From: Gammaproteobacteria bacterium
GTDB lineage: Bacteria > Pseudomonadota > Gammaproteobacteria > UBA6429 > Thiohalophilaceae
Assembly (NCBI GenBank): GCA_024641475.1
Contig: JAHECZ010000006.1
Coordinates: 29,520-93,519 of the forward strand
Direction of reading: 5' to 3'
DNA length: 64,000 bases
The position numbers and the translations under genes were made by a program. The notes under the pieces are model-generated. The model did not search any database, had not been told where the DNA came from, and saw nothing but the letters and a program-made list of their open reading frames with translations. Shown here piece after piece: positions 19,001-29,363 of the stretch (position 1 is its first letter; each line of letters starts with the position of its first letter).

Positions 19001-20257
19001 ATGAAATATCAAAAAATTGTGGTACCTGCTGATGGCAAAGCCATCTCCGTCAATAAAGATCAGTCACTGAATATACCGGAAAACCCGATTATTCCTTTTA
19101 TTGAGGGCGACGGGACCGGCATCGATATTACACCGGTAATGCGCAAAGTCACCGATGCTGCCGTGCAGAAAGCCTACGGCGCAACGCGCAAGATTGCCTG
19201 GATGGAAGTGTATGCGGGAGAGAAAGCTACGAAGGTTTACGGCGAGAATGTCTGGCTACCTGAAGAAACCATGGATGCGGTAAAACGCTTTGTGGTTTCC
19301 ATCAAAGGCCCACTGACGACGCCGGTGGGTGGTGGTATACGTTCCCTGAACGTGACATTGCGGCAAGAACTCGATTTATATGTCTGCTTACGTCCGGTTC
19401 GATATTACACGGGAACACCCAGCCCGGTGAAACAACCGGAAAAAACCAACATGGTAATTTTCAGAGAAAACTCTGAAGATATTTACGCGGGTATCGAATG
19501 GGCAGCAGGTACCGATCAGGTTAAAAAAGTCATTGCCTTTTTACAAAAGGAAATGGGCGTCAAAAAAATCCGTTTTCCTGACACCTCCAGCATCGGTATT
19601 AAACCAGTGTCTGCCGAAGGTACCCAACGACTGGTACGTCGCGCGATTCAATATGCCATCGATAATAATCGCGATTCCGTCACGTTGGTGCATAAAGGCA
19701 ACATCATGAAATTTACCGAAGGGGGGTTTAAGGATTGGGGCTATCAGTTGGCCAAGGAAGAATTTGGTGCCAAGGAAATTGACAAAGGCCCCTGGTGTCA
19801 ATTCAATCATCCTAAAACCGGCAAGCCCATTGTGATCAAAGATGTCATTGCTGATGCCTTTCTGCAACAGATTTTATTGCGGCCCGAAGATTATTCGGTC
19901 ATCGCCACCTTAAACCTCAATGGTGATTATATTTCAGATGCACTAGCCGCGCAGGTTGGTGGCATCGGCATAGCGCCGGGCGCGAATTTATCCGACACCA
20001 TCGCCATGTTTGAAGCAACCCACGGAACTGCCCCGAAATATGCCGGCAAGAATCAAGTCAATCCGGGCTCGATCATTTTGTCAGCCGAAATGATGTTACG
20101 CCATCTGGGTTGGGTGGAAGCTGCCGACTTGATTATCAAAGGTATGTCGGGAGCGATTGCGGCCAAAACGGTTACATATGATTTGGAACGTCTGATGGAC
20201 GGTGCCAAATTATTGAGTTGTTCTGAATTTGGCGATGCCATGATTAACAATATGTAA
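19001..20257 (+). CDS. icd: NADP-dependent isocitrate dehydrogenase
   Basis: The 418-residue enzyme oxidises isocitrate to 2-oxoglutarate. [17 protein letters not shown] opens the fold, [20 protein letters not shown] contains the substrate Ser/Arg residues (the Ser is the site phosphorylated by AceK in E. coli), and [19 protein letters not shown] is the dehydrogenase signature. [17 protein letters not shown] holds NADP-binding residues. It is monocistronic and convergent with the cold-shock gene. Confidence 0.98.
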   Translation: MKYQKIVVPADGKAISVNKDQSLNIPENPIIPFIEGDGTGIDITPVMRKVTDAAVQKAYGATRKIAWMEVYAGEKATKVYGENVWLPEETMDAVKRFVVSIKGPLTTPVGGGIRSLNVTLRQELDLYVCLRPVRYYTGTPSPVKQPEKTNMVIFRENSEDIYAGIEWAAGTDQVKKVIAFLQKEMGVKKIRFPDTSSIGIKPVSAEGTQRLVRRAIQYAIDNNRDSVTLVHKGNIMKFTEGGFKDWGYQLAKEEFGAKEIDKGPWCQFNHPKTGKPIVIKDVIADAFLQQILLRPEDYSVIATLNLNGDYISDALAAQVGGIGIAPGANLSDTIAMFEATHGTAPKYAGKNQVNPGSIILSAEMMLRHLGWVEAADLIIKGMSGAIAAKTVTYDLERLMDGAKLLSCSEFGDAMINNM

Positions 20258-20285
20258 TTAATTTATCGCGATCGGTATCACGTAG

Positions 20286-20317
20286 AAAAAAGCGGGTACA
20301 CCGTTTGATGCACCCGC
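20286..20317 (-). terminator. Intrinsic terminator of the cold-shock gene
   Basis: Read on the minus strand, GCGGGTGCA pairs with TGTACCCGC (20317-20309 with 20300-20292, one G-U pair) around an 8-base loop, and is followed by six T at 20291-20286. It terminates the gene at 20340-20573 and lies just past the icd stop. Confidence 0.85.
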
Positions 20318-20339
20318 CTGGTAATGGCAACAAGTTGAC

Positions 20340-20573
20340 TCAGTGTGTCGTACTATTGCCTTCAAAAATGTGCGCTGGCTTGATTTCCGTCGCGTGCAAC
20401 CCTTTTGGTCCATGGGTAAATTCAAATTCCACTTTTTGACCTTTCTTGAGAGTTTTATAGCCATCCATCGTTATGGCTGAAAAATGGGCAAATATATCAT
20501 CGCCGCCTTGTTCTGGAGAGATAAACCCATAACCCTTGGCATTGCTAAACCACTTAACGATTCCTGTAGCCAT
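20340..20573 (-). CDS. Cold-shock domain protein, CspD-like
   Basis: The 77-residue protein starts at ATG 20573, with AGGAGG a few bases upstream; the longer open frame to 20630 adds a non-homologous extension. It has the single-strand nucleic-acid-binding motifs KGYGFI (RNP1) and DIFAHFSAI (RNP2). The C-terminal tail (KPAHIFEGNSTTH) after the 66-residue core recalls CspD. The position near clpS-clpA is the classical location of cspD, divergent from clpS. It probably binds RNA or single-stranded DNA in stationary phase or cold. Confidence 0.88.
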   Translation of the reverse strand: MATGIVKWFSNAKGYGFISPEQGGDDIFAHFSAITMDGYKTLKKGQKVEFEFTHGPKGLHATEIKPAHIFEGNSTTH

Positions 20574-20726
20574 CCTTCCATGCCTCCTAACGTGATTTTG
20601 AGAGCAAACTGCCGTTCCACCTTTGCCCACGCGGATATCAGGCGAATATCACTGCATAGCTGTTAAAGAGTGACGACACGGGAAACGGACCCTTTTAACT
20701 ATAGACAAAAATCCCTATGATGCATG

Positions 20727-20756
20727 TTACTAGTTACTGAAATACCGATGTAGAAT
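20727..20756 (+). promoter_or_regulatory. Possible sigma-70 promoter of clpS-clpA
   Basis: TTACTA at 20727-20732 and TAGAAT at 20751-20756 are separated by 18 bases, 37 bases ahead of the clpS start. Four of six and five of six positions match consensus. Confidence 0.35.
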
Positions 20757-20792
20757 AGCTCTAACCCCTTAATTTGACATGGTTTATACACG

Positions 20793-21119
20793 ATGAGTGA
20801 ACCAATGATTCCCGGACGCAGTGATGATGGCTTGGCATTACAGGAAGCCAAACCACAATTAAAACGTCCGCGTATGTATAAAGTAATTCTGTTAAATGAC
20901 GATTACACACCTATGGAGTTTGTTGTGCACGTGCTGGAGAAATATTTTGGCATGAATCGTGAAAAGGCTACACATATCATGATTAATGTGCACACCAAAG
21001 GAAGCGGGGTTTGTGGTGTTTATACTCGGGAAATCGCCGAGACCAAAGTAGTGCAAGTGAATGATTATTCACGCAAACATGAACATCCGCTACTGTGTAC
21101 GATGGAAGCTGATAGCTGA
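20793..21119 (+). CDS. clpS: ATP-dependent Clp protease adaptor ClpS
   Basis: The 108-residue adaptor delivers N-degron substrates to Clp[22 protein letters not shown] forms the substrate-binding region with the conserved Asn-Asp, and [20 protein letters not shown] is typical. clpA begins 14 bases after the stop. Two N-end-rule transferases, bpt and aat, which create N-degrons recognised by ClpS, lie 3 kb downstream, so the pathway is encoded nearly together here. Confidence 0.97.
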   Translation: MSEPMIPGRSDDGLALQEAKPQLKRPRMYKVILLNDDYTPMEFVVHVLEKYFGMNREKATHIMINVHTKGSGVCGVYTREIAETKVVQVNDYSRKHEHPLLCTMEADS

Positions 21120-21133
21120 AGAGGTTTAGCGTT

Positions 21134-23395
21134 ATGTTAAGCAAAGAGTTGGAAAATTCACTCAACAACGCCTTTAAAATGGCGCGGGATCATAAACATG
21201 AGTTTATGACCGTCGAACATTTGTTACTGGCGTTGTTGGACAATCCTTCTGCCGCCGATGTGCTCCGCGCCTGCGGTGCCAATCTGGAACGCTTACGTAA
21301 AGAATTGAACGAATTCCTGGAAGAAACCACTCCGTTACTGCCTACGAATGATGATCGTGATACGCAACCGACACTAGGCTTTCAGCGTGTGTTGCAACGT
21401 GCGGTCTTTCATGTGCAATCTTCCGGTAAAAATGAAGTGACTGGCGCTAACGTGCTCGTCGCGATTTTCAGCGAACAAGAATCGCAAGCCGTGTATTTCC
21501 TGAAGAAACAAAGCATCACCCGTCTGGAAGTGGTGAATTTCATTTCACACGGCATTTCCAAAATTAGTGATGATGAACGTGCCAATCCTGAAAGCACCTC
21601 CGAAGAGGATAGTGAAGACAAATCACAGGATCCATTAACTCAGTTTGCTACCAACCTGAATAAACTGGCCAAAGCCGGCAAGATCGATCCGCTGATTGGC
21701 CGTAAACATGAACTGGAACGCACGATTCAGGTACTGTGTCGTCGCCGTAAAAATAATCCGTTGTTTGTCGGTGAGGCTGGCGTTGGTAAAACCGCGTTAG
21801 CCGAAGGCCTGGCGAAAAAAATTGTTGATGGTGAAGTTCCAGAGATTTTGGCAAATAGTACAATTTATTCGCTCGATCTGGGCGCTTTACTCGCGGGTAC
21901 AAAATACCGTGGTGATTTTGAAAAACGCCTTAAAGCCGTTATCACCCAGATCAAGCGTGAACCGGGTGCGATCATGTTCATCGACGAGATTCATACCATC
22001 ATCGGTGCGGGTGCGGCTTCCGGCGGTGCAATGGATGCGTCCAACCTTATCAAACCAGTATTAGCTTCCGGCGACCTCAAGTGTATCGGTTCGACAACCT
22101 ATCAGGAATACCGCGGCATCTTTGAAAAAGATCGCGCACTAAGTCGCCGTTTCCAGAAAATTGATGTCACCGAACCTACCGTGGAAGAAAGCGTGCAAAT
22201 CCTGGACGGCTTGAAAAGCCGCTTTGAAGATCACCATAGTGTTCGTTATACCCGTCAGGCAATTCGCTCTGCCGTAGAATTGGCGGATCGGTATATCAAT
22301 GATCGCCATTTACCGGACAAAGCCATCGATGTGATCGATGAAGCGGGTGCCAATCAACGTATGCAAGTGCCCTCGAAGCGCAAACGCACCATCGGTGTGC
22401 GTGAAATCGAAGAAATTGTGGCCAAAATTGCACGAATTCCACCCAAGTCCGTTTCTACCAGTGACAAAGAAGCGCTACGAAATCTCGAGCGCGATTTAAA
22501 ACTGGTTATTTTTGGCCAGGATCAGGCAGTCGAAGGTCTTGCCTCAGCAATCAAATTAGCTCGGGCAGGTTTACGCAACGACGAGAAACCGATCGGTTCT
22601 TTCCTGTTTGCAGGTCCTACCGGTGTTGGTAAAACCGAAGTAACGCGTCAGCTTGCCAAGATTATGGGCATTGAATTAATTCGTTTTGATATGTCCGAAT
22701 ACATGGAGCGGCACACGGTATCGCGTTTAATTGGCGCGCCACCAGGCTATGTTGGATTTGATCAAGGTGGCTTGTTGACTGAAGCAATTAACAAACACCC
22801 GCATGCGGTCTTGTTATTGGATGAAATTGAGAAGGCTCACCCGGATGTATTTAACCTGTTATTGCAAGTGATGGATCATGGCACATTGACGGACAACAAC
22901 GGCCGTAAAGCCGATTTCCGCAATGTCATTCTCGTCATGACGACAAATGCGGGGGCGGAATTGCAACAACGCGCCTCCATCGGTTTTGCGCAGCAGGATC
23001 ATGCCACGGATGCGATGGAAGCCATTAAAAAGATGTTTAGCCCGGAATTCCGCAATCGTCTGGATGCAATAATCCAGTTCAAGGCACTGACGACAGAAGT
23101 GATCACCCGTGTGGTCGATAAATTCCTGTTTGAATTCGAAGCGCAACTCGAAGAGAAGGGTGTCACACTCGATGTTGACCATGAGGCACGCACCTGGTTA
23201 GGCATGCACGGCTACGACCCGCAGATGGGGGCACGGCCGATGGCGCGCGTCATCCAGGAAAGAGTCAAGAAGCCACTGGCAGAAGAATTGTTGTTCGGTA
23301 AACTTGCCCATGGCGGTCATGTGCGACTTACTTTACGTAACGATGCGCTGCATCTGGAAATGGAAGCCAAAGACGAGTTGGCTACCGCCAAGTAA
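21134..23395 (+). CDS. clpA: ATP-dependent Clp protease ATP-binding subunit ClpA
   Basis: The 753-residue Hsp100 unfoldase has an N-terminal Clp repeat domain ([14 protein letters not shown]... to about 145), the first AAA module with Walker A GEAGVGKT, and the second with GPTGVGKT and [20 protein letters not shown]. It works with ClpP and ClpS. It lacks the long middle coiled coil of ClpB, which separates it from that family. It follows clpS by 14 bases and ends before a strong terminator. Confidence 0.98.
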   Translation: MLSKELENSLNNAFKMARDHKHEFMTVEHLLLALLDNPSAADVLRACGANLERLRKELNEFLEETTPLLPTNDDRDTQPTLGFQRVLQRAVFHVQSSGKNEVTGANVLVAIFSEQESQAVYFLKKQSITRLEVVNFISHGISKISDDERANPESTSEEDSEDKSQDPLTQFATNLNKLAKAGKIDPLIGRKHELERTIQVLCRRRKNNPLFVGEAGVGKTALAEGLAKKIVDGEVPEILANSTIYSLDLGALLAGTKYRGDFEKRLKAVITQIKREPGAIMFIDEIHTIIGAGAASGGAMDASNLIKPVLASGDLKCIGSTTYQEYRGIFEKDRALSRRFQKIDVTEPTVEESVQILDGLKSRFEDHHSVRYTRQAIRSAVELADRYINDRHLPDKAIDVIDEAGANQRMQVPSKRKRTIGVREIEEIVAKIARIPPKSVSTSDKEALRNLERDLKLVIFGQDQAVEGLASAIKLARAGLRNDEKPIGSFLFAGPTGVGKTEVTRQLAKIMGIELIRFDMSEYMERHTVSRLIGAPPGYVGFDQGGLLTEAINKHPHAVLLLDEIEKAHPDVFNLLLQVMDHGTLTDNNGRKADFRNVILVMTTNAGAELQQRASIGFAQQDHATDAMEAIKKMFSPEFRNRLDAIIQFKALTTEVITRVVDKFLFEFEAQLEEKGVTLDVDHEARTWLGMHGYDPQMGARPMARVIQERVKKPLAEELLFGKLAHGGHVRLTLRNDALHLEMEAKDELATAK

Positions 23396-23416
23396 TTATT
23401 TTGAAAGCTTGAAAGT

Positions 23417-23447
23417 AAAACGCCCTCATCCGAGGGCGTTTTGTTTT
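23417..23447. terminator. Bidirectional terminator between clpA and infA
   Basis: AAAACGCCCTC at 23417-23427 pairs with GAGGGCGTTTT at 23432-23442 across a 4-base loop, with T-rich sequence beyond on the plus strand. The run of A on the left gives a U-tract on the minus strand, so both convergent genes can use it. Confidence 0.93.
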
Positions 23448-23471
23448 AAGTGTCTGAAAATGGGATGGGTT

Positions 23472-23690
23472 TTATTTCCCGCGGAAAACTATACGGCCTT
23501 TGGTTAAATCATAGGGCGTCAATTGGACCATGACTTTGTCCCCGGTCAGGATTCGAATGTAATTCTTGCGCATTTTGCCTGAAATATGAGCAGTAACGAC
23601 ATGCCCATTGGCTAATTCGACACGAAACATCGTATTCGGCAGGGTATCAACCACCGTGCCTTCCATCTCTATACCTTCTTCTTTAGCCAT
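23472..23690 (-). CDS. infA: Translation initiation factor IF-1
   Basis: The 72-residue protein ([19 protein letters not shown]...) has the S1-type OB fold with [18 protein letters not shown] at the C-terminus. Length and sequence are standard. It binds the ribosomal A site during initiation. It is convergent with clpA, as in E. coli. Confidence 0.98.
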   Translation of the reverse strand: MAKEEGIEMEGTVVDTLPNTMFRVELANGHVVTAHISGKMRKNYIRILTGDKVMVQLTPYDLTKGRIVFRGK

Positions 23691-23819
23691 TTCTCCCCGC
23701 AGCTGTGATCCGGCAAAAAGCAGCGCGAATAATGCCTGAAATCGGCAGAATATTCAAAATCCATAAGGGGTAATAATGCCAGCCAGAGAACCCGGGCGGC
23801 TAATAGGACGCGAAACAGC

Positions 23820-24056
23820 CTAGCCCGCGATGGCTGATATCCCTTCAGTTCCGCTCCACATCACTTGTGGGTGCACAATTTCAGCATCGACAATGATTTC
23901 CATACCCAGAAAACGGACCAGTTCGCCCAAACCATGGATTGAGGCAAGATCACATTGTAATGCCTCCATGTGTGCCGGATGGAGAAAAATCAGATTGGGA
24001 CGGTGACCATTTTCTCGTTCGAACTGCGAGACGATACGATACAGAAAGCTGATCAT
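23820..24056 (-). CDS. Small hypothetical protein, 78 aa
   Basis: ATG 24056 has a near-perfect GGAGGG ribosome site upstream. The soluble product (MISFLYRIVSQFERENGHRPN...) contains LIFLHPAHMEAL and LGMEIIVDAEIVHPQVMW, suggesting a small alpha/beta protein. It lies between infA and bpt on the same strand, about 240 bases from bpt. I recognise no family, but the ribosome site and sequence make it a likely gene. Confidence 0.65.
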   Translation of the reverse strand: MISFLYRIVSQFERENGHRPNLIFLHPAHMEALQCDLASIHGLGELVRFLGMEIIVDAEIVHPQVMWSGTEGISAIAG

Positions 24057-24295
24057 GTTTCCCTCCAGCGAGAGTTTTGAGTTTGACTCTAACTACCCTA
24101 TGACATCGATCTATCCGCAAAGTTACAGACCGATGACACTTTGATGACAATACTATCGACAGAAAATCAACTGGACTTGAGCCAGATCATGTACAAGTAA
24201 ATAAAGTGGATAGCTGCAATATTACTCACAGGGATATCCAAACTAATCAAGTTTCTTCACTCTTTGGTTTAACTGATTGTTTTAGGGAAAATTTA

Positions 24296-25033
24296 TTATT
24301 TATAGTTGGATATGGGAGACCAGGACTGGCCGTCGAAATATTGCAGGGCGGAAAAATTACGTTTGTACGACATGTTGTCACAGGCGGCAATCCAGTAACC
24401 TAAATACAAATAGGGGTGACCAAGCTGACGGGTTGTTTCGATTTGTTGCAGTATGGAGTAGATGCCCAAGCCACGTTGGAATTCTTGTGAGTCAAAATAC
24501 GTGTAGACAGCAGATAGACCATCGTCCAGCCAATCCGTCATCGCCACAGCCAGAAGTTGTCCCTGATGACGCAATTCCAGCAAGCGTGCACTGCCCCAGG
24601 TCGTCAGCATCATGCGTTGATATTGTTCCGGGTCATCCGTCGCCATGCTACTTCCCGGATGACGCGTTACGACGTACTGTTTATATAAATCAAAATGTTC
24701 TTGAGTAAAGTGGGCATCCTGCCAATGTGTGGTGACGTCACGGTTGTTTTGCAAGTTGCGTCGCTGCGAACGATTCGGCACAAAGTCATTCACCGCTATT
24801 CTGACAGGCACACACTGACGACAGTTGGGGCAGTGGGGACGATAAATGTGCTCGCCGCTACGGCGAAATCCCAGTGTGACCAGGGTGCTGTACATGCGCT
24901 CATTCATCACTGCGGCGGGATCGGCGAATAGTGTGACGGCATCATTGCGCGGCAGATAGCTACACACGTGTTGTGGTGTAACATAAAATCGCAGTCGCTG
25001 TAACAAGCCTAATAATTCATTATGTGCTGTCAT
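24296..25033 (-). CDS. bpt: Aspartate/glutamate leucyltransferase (arginyltransferase family)
   Basis: The 245-residue enzyme transfers leucine from tRNA to N-terminal Asp or Glu, making an N-degron. The N-terminal cysteine-rich part has CSYLPRND and HCPNCRQCVPVRI; the C-terminal core includes LYLGYWIAACDNMSYKRNF, the strongly conserved signature. Its start overlaps the aat stop by four bases (ATGA), so aat and bpt are translationally coupled. Confidence 0.96.
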   Translation of the reverse strand: MTAHNELLGLLQRLRFYVTPQHVCSYLPRNDAVTLFADPAAVMNERMYSTLVTLGFRRSGEHIYRPHCPNCRQCVPVRIAVNDFVPNRSQRRNLQNNRDVTTHWQDAHFTQEHFDLYKQYVVTRHPGSSMATDDPEQYQRMMLTTWGSARLLELRHQGQLLAVAMTDWLDDGLSAVYTYFDSQEFQRGLGIYSILQQIETTRQLGHPYLYLGYWIAACDNMSYKRNFSALQYFDGQSWSPISNYK

Positions 25034-25767
25034 AATATTTGAATTGGTTGTGCCAAATCGTTATCCAATTGCCATTTGCCGATACGCGATGGTTGCCCGA
25101 CATACATTGTCAACTGTGCAATAAATTCATCGCGACTGATTGCTTTTGCTCCCAGCGTGGCCAGATGAGAAGATTGTACCTGGCAATCAATTAGTTTGAA
25201 TCCCCAATGCTGCAATTGGCTTGCCAGATATATCAGTGCAACTTTTGACGCATCGCTGGCCAATGAGAACATGGATTCACCAAAAAATACGCTGCCCAGA
25301 CTAATCCCATATAAGCCGCCCACAAGAATATCATCCTGCCATACTTCAACGGAATGGGCATAACCTTCTATATGCAGCCTTATATAAGCTGATTGCATTT
25401 CCGGGGTGATCCAGGTACCGCGGCCATCTTTACGAGAGGTGGCGCAATTGGCAATAACTGTTTCAAAACAAGTATCGAATGTAATCCTGAATTTACCCTG
25501 CCTGAGCGTCTTGCCCATGCTGCGGGATATTTTTATCTGCCCAGGTATTAATACGGCACGAGGATTCGGCGACCACCATAATATAGGTTGGCCTGTGCTG
25601 TACCAGGGGAAAATTCCCTGGCGATAAGCCGCCAGCAGTTGCGCCGAAGATAAGTCTCCACCGATTGCGAGTAAACCATCTGGCTCAGTCAGCGCAAGCG
25701 CTACATCCGGAAATTCACAGGGTTGAAGTCGGTCAAGAAAAAAAGGCGGACCATGATGAGGCTTCAT
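25030..25767 (-). CDS. aat: Leucyl/phenylalanyl-tRNA-protein transferase
   Basis: The 245-residue enzyme adds Leu or Phe to N-terminal Arg or Lys, the other branch feeding ClpS-ClpAP. Landmarks are GLLAIGGDLS, AYRQGIFPWYS, WWSPNPRAVL, GRGTWITPEMQSAY and the catalytic-region GGLYGISLGSVFFGESMFS. First of the aat-bpt pair. Confidence 0.97.
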   Translation of the reverse strand: MKPHHGPPFFLDRLQPCEFPDVALALTEPDGLLAIGGDLSSAQLLAAYRQGIFPWYSTGQPILWWSPNPRAVLIPGQIKISRSMGKTLRQGKFRITFDTCFETVIANCATSRKDGRGTWITPEMQSAYIRLHIEGYAHSVEVWQDDILVGGLYGISLGSVFFGESMFSLASDASKVALIYLASQLQHWGFKLIDCQVQSSHLATLGAKAISRDEFIAQLTMYVGQPSRIGKWQLDNDLAQPIQIL

Positions 25768-25783
25768 GATCAGGTATGCGGCA

Positions 25784-26404
25784 TTATGTGGCGAGATGAG
25801 GATCTTTGATAAATAACCATAACAGTCGGCGCACTATCAGAATTAAACTCACACCAATGATTGCACCGTACACCACATCAGCTGGAAAGTGAATACCCAG
25901 ATTAATGCGGGAAACACCCACCCACATTACAAATAGAACCAGGAATATTCTGAACCGTGGCCTTGTCACCGGCCAAAGACTGGCAACCAGAGTGGCGGCA
26001 AAAATAGCATGACCACTCGGCAAGCTGTGGTGCATATCGGATTTATGCGTCAGTAAATGCATTGTTTCTGGTGCAAGTGCCAGCGGGGGACGAGGAAAGT
26101 TAAACATCTGTTTCAATGCACCAACTAACCAGGCTTCAATAAAATAGGTCAGGATTAAAGTGGCAATGACAACCAGCCAGGCAGAGGATTGCTGCTCGGT
26201 AAACTGAATTCGTTGTGAATCGCGCAACTCGGACTGCCGTAATCTGGCCAGAATGATTAACGTGACATACAACCAGAATAACTGATGGCTACCTAGCTGG
26301 GTGCCGAGTTGCATCAGCGGATCGATTAACGATCCGCGAATATTATTAATACGGTGAAACAACCAGACGTTAAACCCGCCCCAGTCGTAGAGAATTGATT
26401 TCAT
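25784..26404 (-). CDS. PAP2-family membrane phosphatase
   Basis: The 206-residue membrane protein has the three acid-phosphatase motifs: KQMFNFPRP (KxxxxxxRP), LPSGHAIF (PSGH) and SRINLGIHFPADV (SRxxxxxHxxxD). About five to six hydrophobic segments surround them. Proteins of this class dephosphorylate lipid or undecaprenyl pyrophosphates at the membrane. It lies 16 bases upstream of aat on the same strand and eight bases downstream of the DUF4337 gene. Confidence 0.92.
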   Translation of the reverse strand: MKSILYDWGGFNVWLFHRINNIRGSLIDPLMQLGTQLGSHQLFWLYVTLIILARLRQSELRDSQRIQFTEQQSSAWLVVIATLILTYFIEAWLVGALKQMFNFPRPPLALAPETMHLLTHKSDMHHSLPSGHAIFAATLVASLWPVTRPRFRIFLVLFVMWVGVSRINLGIHFPADVVYGAIIGVSLILIVRRLLWLFIKDPHLAT

Positions 26405-26412
26405 TCTTTCAG

Positions 26413-26982
26413 TTACACCATAAATGAAATTGCGGTGAGAACGAACGCGCCACCAGCTGAAATACCTGCGACAATAAACAGCCAGCGTTTACGCGTTAGC
26501 GCCGTGATCGAAGCCAGCGATATGGCAATTTGAATCAGCGTCATCGCCTGTTCAGACAGATGCAAAGGATGTAACAACTCCGCGCTATGTTCATTGGCTT
26601 TTTCTGAGGCAGCCTCAAGTTCTTCGGCTTTTAGTTTGATGGCTTTTTTCTCTTCATCATAACGGGCAGCCTGCTCAATATACTTTTTAGATGCAGCACC
26701 TTTATTGAGATCGGCGGCAATCGTCATCAAATGCTGTTTGCTGGATTTAGCCTGATAAAAATTCCATTGATTCGAGGCTTCGGTTTTTTTTAGCACAGCT
26801 TCATTTTTATATAACATGGCCTCGTTGAGTGTGGTTGCAACCTGATAACCGATAACAGCGCCCAGCGTTGCCATGATGGCGGTGAAGATTGCAATATATT
26901 GAGCTAAGCCCGGCCCTTTATGGGCTTGGTGTTCAATCTCATGATCATGTGCAGCATGCACATGGATACCATGGCCAGACAT
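26413..26982 (-). CDS. DUF4337 membrane protein
   Basis: The 189-residue protein has a His-rich N-terminus (HGIHVHAAHDHEIEHQAH), one transmembrane segment near 28-50 (YIAIFTAIMATLGAVIGYQV), a long helical charged middle (NEAVLKKTEASNQWNFYQAKSS...) and two C-terminal hydrophobic segments. This is the layout of DUF4337 proteins; function is unknown. The middle part is probably a coiled coil. GAGGAG precedes ATG 26982. It is followed by the PAP2 gene with eight bases between. Confidence 0.85.
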   Translation of the reverse strand: MSGHGIHVHAAHDHEIEHQAHKGPGLAQYIAIFTAIMATLGAVIGYQVATTLNEAMLYKNEAVLKKTEASNQWNFYQAKSSKQHLMTIAADLNKGAASKKYIEQAARYDEEKKAIKLKAEELEAASEKANEHSAELLHPLHLSEQAMTLIQIAISLASITALTRKRWLFIVAGISAGGAFVLTAISFMV

Positions 26983-27089
26983 ATTTGCGGTTCTCCTCTA
27001 GAGAATAATGGTGGCTAATTATGCGTAAAATTACTGTCTATAACCGGATACCCGGATAAAAATATTTTCCTGTTGGGGCTTGAATATTT

Positions 27090-28220
27090 TCAGGTTTGCC
27101 TGAACGGGGAATGTTCCAGTAATGCCATCTGTTCGTGTTCCATGGCGACACGCTCACGTTGCACATGCCGTGCAATAACATCACGAAATTGCGGCTGGGC
27201 GATCCAGTGCGCCGACCATACAGGTGTTGGCAAAAAACCGCGACTGAGTTTGTGCTCGCCCTGGGCGCCGGGTTCAAAACGCTGCAATTGCTGCGCGATG
27301 CAATAATCCAGGCCCTGATAATAACAGGCTTCGAAATGCAAGCTGTGATAATCCTCAGCGCAACCCCAATGACGTCCATATAACGTGGTGGTGCCGCGTA
27401 AATTAAAAGCGCTGGCCACATGTTTGCCATTATGTGACGCAAATACGACCACTACCTGACGAGGCATCGTTGCGCCAATACTTTTAAAAAATTCCAGGCT
27501 CAAAGTAGGCATGCCACTTTTGCGTTCGAAGGTGTTGCAATAAAAGCGATGGTAGATATCCCAGAGTTCCTCTGTCATTTCATCGCCGTGGCGAATTTCA
27601 AGTTGAATATCTTGCTCACTAACACGGCGCCGTTCACGCTTGATTTTTTTACGTTTGTCGGCACTTAAGTGTTCAAGATAGTGATCAAACGAGGTGTATT
27701 GCTGATTTTCCCACTGGAACTGCAATCCCATGCGCAAGATCAAATCATGAGAATTGAAAAAATCTCTGTCACGTGACTGGGGAAACAGCCAATGAATACT
27801 TGATAACCCATGATGTGATGCATGTGTGATTGCCGCCTGGACCAGTTCATTGGCAATCTGTTCAAAATGGTAATCATCTGCTATCAGCAAACGCGGCCCG
27901 GTTGCCGGTGTATAGGGTATCGCAGTGACCAGTTTTGGATAATAGCGTAAACCCGCGCGCTGATAGGCATCGGCCCAACCCCAATCAAACACCATTTCAC
28001 CGTAGGAATTATCTTTGATGTACATTGGCATGGCGCCGACAATGGTGCCATTTGATTCGATTAAAATATGCTGTGGATACCAGCCATATTCCTGTAAACA
28101 GCGATGCTGCTCTAGTGCAGCAAGAAACTCATACTGTACAAACGGATTGTCAGCACCGGCTAATCGATTCCAGTCGGCAGGGGATATCTCTGCGAGTGAC
28201 CCGATGATTTTAGCGTGCAT
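27090..28220 (-). CDS. GNAT-fold protein, peptidogalycan-biosynthesis (DUF482) type
   Basis: The protein keeps YTSFDHYLEHLSADKRKKIK, KHVASAFNLRGTTTLYGRHWG and the C-terminal SRGFLPTPVWSAHWI, landmarks of the GNAT-like family annotated as peptidogalycan biosynthesis proteins; the true substrate is unknown. Start choice matters: the frame is open from GTG 28247, but that codon lies inside a 19-bp inverted repeat. ATG 28220 (MHAKIIGSLAEIS...) gives 376 residues and begins 14 bases beyond the repeat. No Shine-Dalgarno is clear at either start. Confidence 0.8.
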   Translation of the reverse strand: MHAKIIGSLAEISPADWNRLAGADNPFVQYEFLAALEQHRCLQEYGWYPQHILIESNGTIVGAMPMYIKDNSYGEMVFDWGWADAYQRAGLRYYPKLVTAIPYTPATGPRLLIADDYHFEQIANELVQAAITHASHHGLSSIHWLFPQSRDRDFFNSHDLILRMGLQFQWENQQYTSFDHYLEHLSADKRKKIKRERRRVSEQDIQLEIRHGDEMTEELWDIYHRFYCNTFERKSGMPTLSLEFFKSIGATMPRQVVVVFASHNGKHVASAFNLRGTTTLYGRHWGCAEDYHSLHFEACYYQGLDYCIAQQLQRFEPGAQGEHKLSRGFLPTPVWSAHWIAQPQFRDVIARHVQRERVAMEHEQMALLEHSPFRQT

Positions 28221-28233
28221 ACATGTCACGGCA

Positions 28234-28279
28234 ACCATGTGTCGCACGATCCGTTATGCTGGATCGTGCGACACATGGT
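28234..28279. repeat. 19-bp perfect inverted repeat after trxB
   Basis: ACCATGTGTCGCACGATCC at 28234-28252 is exactly inverted at 28261-28279 around an eight-base loop. It begins 11 bases after the trxB stop and ends 13 bases before the next gene's start codon. No T-run follows on either strand, so it is not a classical terminator, but the RNA stem would be very stable and could block the next start region or stabilise the trxB mRNA end. Confidence 0.85.
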
Positions 28280-28289
28280 CAGGCAGGTA

Positions 28290-29264
<975 letters not shown>

Positions 29265-29363
29265 TTAAGATTATTTAAAGCGGATGCGCACAGTGTGCAA
29301 ATCATACTCGGTTTTGACATAGACTATGGTACGTAATGGTCGGCAGAGGGTAAAGTTATTCTT

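Noticed and set aside
20774..20779. TTGACA just before clpS
   Set aside because: A matching -10 would fall inside the coding sequence; not a usable promoter for clpS.
27038..27442. 134-codon minus-strand frame
   Set aside because: It overlaps the GNAT-fold gene in another frame and has no coding features of its own.
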